64,000 nt of DNA from an uncultured Bacteroidales bacterium. GTDB taxonomy: Bacteria > Bacteroidota > Bacteroidia > Bacteroidales > UBA932. The translations under genes and the position numbers were made by a program. This document shows, in pieces, positions 63,849 through 64,000 of the stretch. Positions within the stretch are counted from its first letter, which is position 1; every line of letters begins with the position of its first letter. The stretch lies in contig CALVAD010000004.1 in NCBI GenBank assembly GCA_944325495.1, positions 1 to 64,000 on the forward strand, read 5' to 3'. Under the pieces are notes generated by a model. The model worked only from the letters and a program-made list of their open reading frames with translations. It had not been told where the DNA came from and did not search any database.

Positions 63849-63916
63849 CGGAGCTCGGCCTCCGGCGGTAGGAACCAGCGCACGGCCATATACTGCCGGC
63901 AGGCCGATCCCGCCGC
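63849..63916. repeat. Hairpin repeat, copy B
   Basis: Diverged copy of 63363-63430: it begins CGGAGCTCGGCCTCCGGC and contains CCATATACTGCCGG. Its stem GGCCTCCGGCGGTA/TACTGCCGGCAGGCC keeps pairing, with one G-T pair and one bulge, despite base changes, which suggests that the fold matters or that the copies descend from a palindromic element. Confidence 0.75.
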
Positions 63917-64000
63917 AGATGAAAATAAGCGAGTGCAGCGGTATTTGGAAAAACGGTACCGCAATGGCCTGTAAAGCAGATTATGCTGAAGGACTTGCAC

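Larger units (their letters stand above)
63222..64000. other. Non-coding, repeat-rich stretch to window edge
   Basis: No credible gene is found in these 779 bases. The first 120 bases should hold the ruvA promoter (CTAACTTTACGG on the minus strand near 63240-63251 is close to the -7 consensus). The rest is made of two copies of a hairpin repeat, palindromic GATTTG-type words and a 17-base degenerate tandem array, listed separately. Short open frames here are translations of the repeats. Confidence 0.65.

Noticed and set aside
63229..64000. Several short open frames at the right end with similar peptides
   Set aside because: Their likeness comes from the two hairpin repeat copies being translated; none has gene-like composition or length.

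Overview
The window is about 64 kb of a Bacteroidales-type (Bacteroidota) chromosome. This rests on the gene families (S46 dipeptidyl-peptidase, C69 dipeptidase, S-type sulfatase with its maturase, GTPase-defective EF-G paralogue, Bacteroidota-type tyrosine integrase, DUF5106 thioredoxin lipoprotein, PpiD-like isomerase, LptC/TPR/outer-membrane barrel/CoaX operon). It also rests on promoters: the Bacteroidota -7 box TAnnTTTG recurs upstream of many genes, several times with a TTTG or TTG box 19 bases further up, and Shine-Dalgarno sequences are mostly absent. G+C is high for the order over most of the window; an Alistipes/Rikenellaceae-like gut anaerobe would fit, but the genus is not settled by what can be seen.

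Layout. 1-2036 is the end of an AT-richer integrative element: a cut-off unknown gene, a tyrosine integrase, and short direct repeats abutting the 3' end of tRNA-Gly(GCC). 2251-8113 (minus strand) holds a small unknown protein, an S9 peptidase, the queuosine pair queF-yhhQ, pheS and a small exported protein. 8158-13656 (plus) has a C69 dipeptidase, a lipoprotein sulfatase overlapping its radical-SAM maturase, and an alkaline phosphatase; tRNA-Ser(GCT) follows. 13937-23348 (plus) has the EF-G paralogue, a lipoprotein of unknown function, an XRE regulator, rnhB, DPP7, mrp, rsmA and ybaN. 23311-27041 (minus) is a YfhO membrane protein with a glycosyltransferase. 27118-31625 (plus) is a GH28 glycosidase with mutS.

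31658-35073 (minus) is a compact operon: thioredoxin-like lipoprotein, galM, thyA, folA. 35136-40479 (plus) holds a very large predicted metallopeptidase/propeller/outer-membrane barrel protein, a UPF0324 transporter, a small membrane protein and a CpXC protein. galK and an exported endonuclease/phosphatase-fold protein are on the minus strand, and ychF with a methyltransferase on the plus strand. 44522-53884 (minus) is mfd, then coaX-barrel-TPR-lptC-ppiD, an envelope operon. A repeat-rich, AT-rich gap separates mfd from divergent ruvB-frdA-frdB. The right end has hflX, tonB, ybeY-mnmG and ruvA, and finishes in about 780 bases of non-coding repeats.

Functionally this is mostly core chromosome (translation, DNA repair, nucleotide synthesis, envelope biogenesis) mixed with periplasmic and surface degradative enzymes for peptides, sulfated glycans and pectin-like glycans. 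I did not find a complete new multi-gene system. The least explained features are a large structured palindrome (57996-58129), a degenerate 17-base tandem array beside two hairpin repeats (63363-63916), an inverted-repeat cluster between mfd and ruvB (53874-54076), a candidate surface metallopeptidase fused to a barrel (35136-38171), a CoaX lacking its first catalytic aspartate, and frdAB without an adjacent cytochrome b gene.
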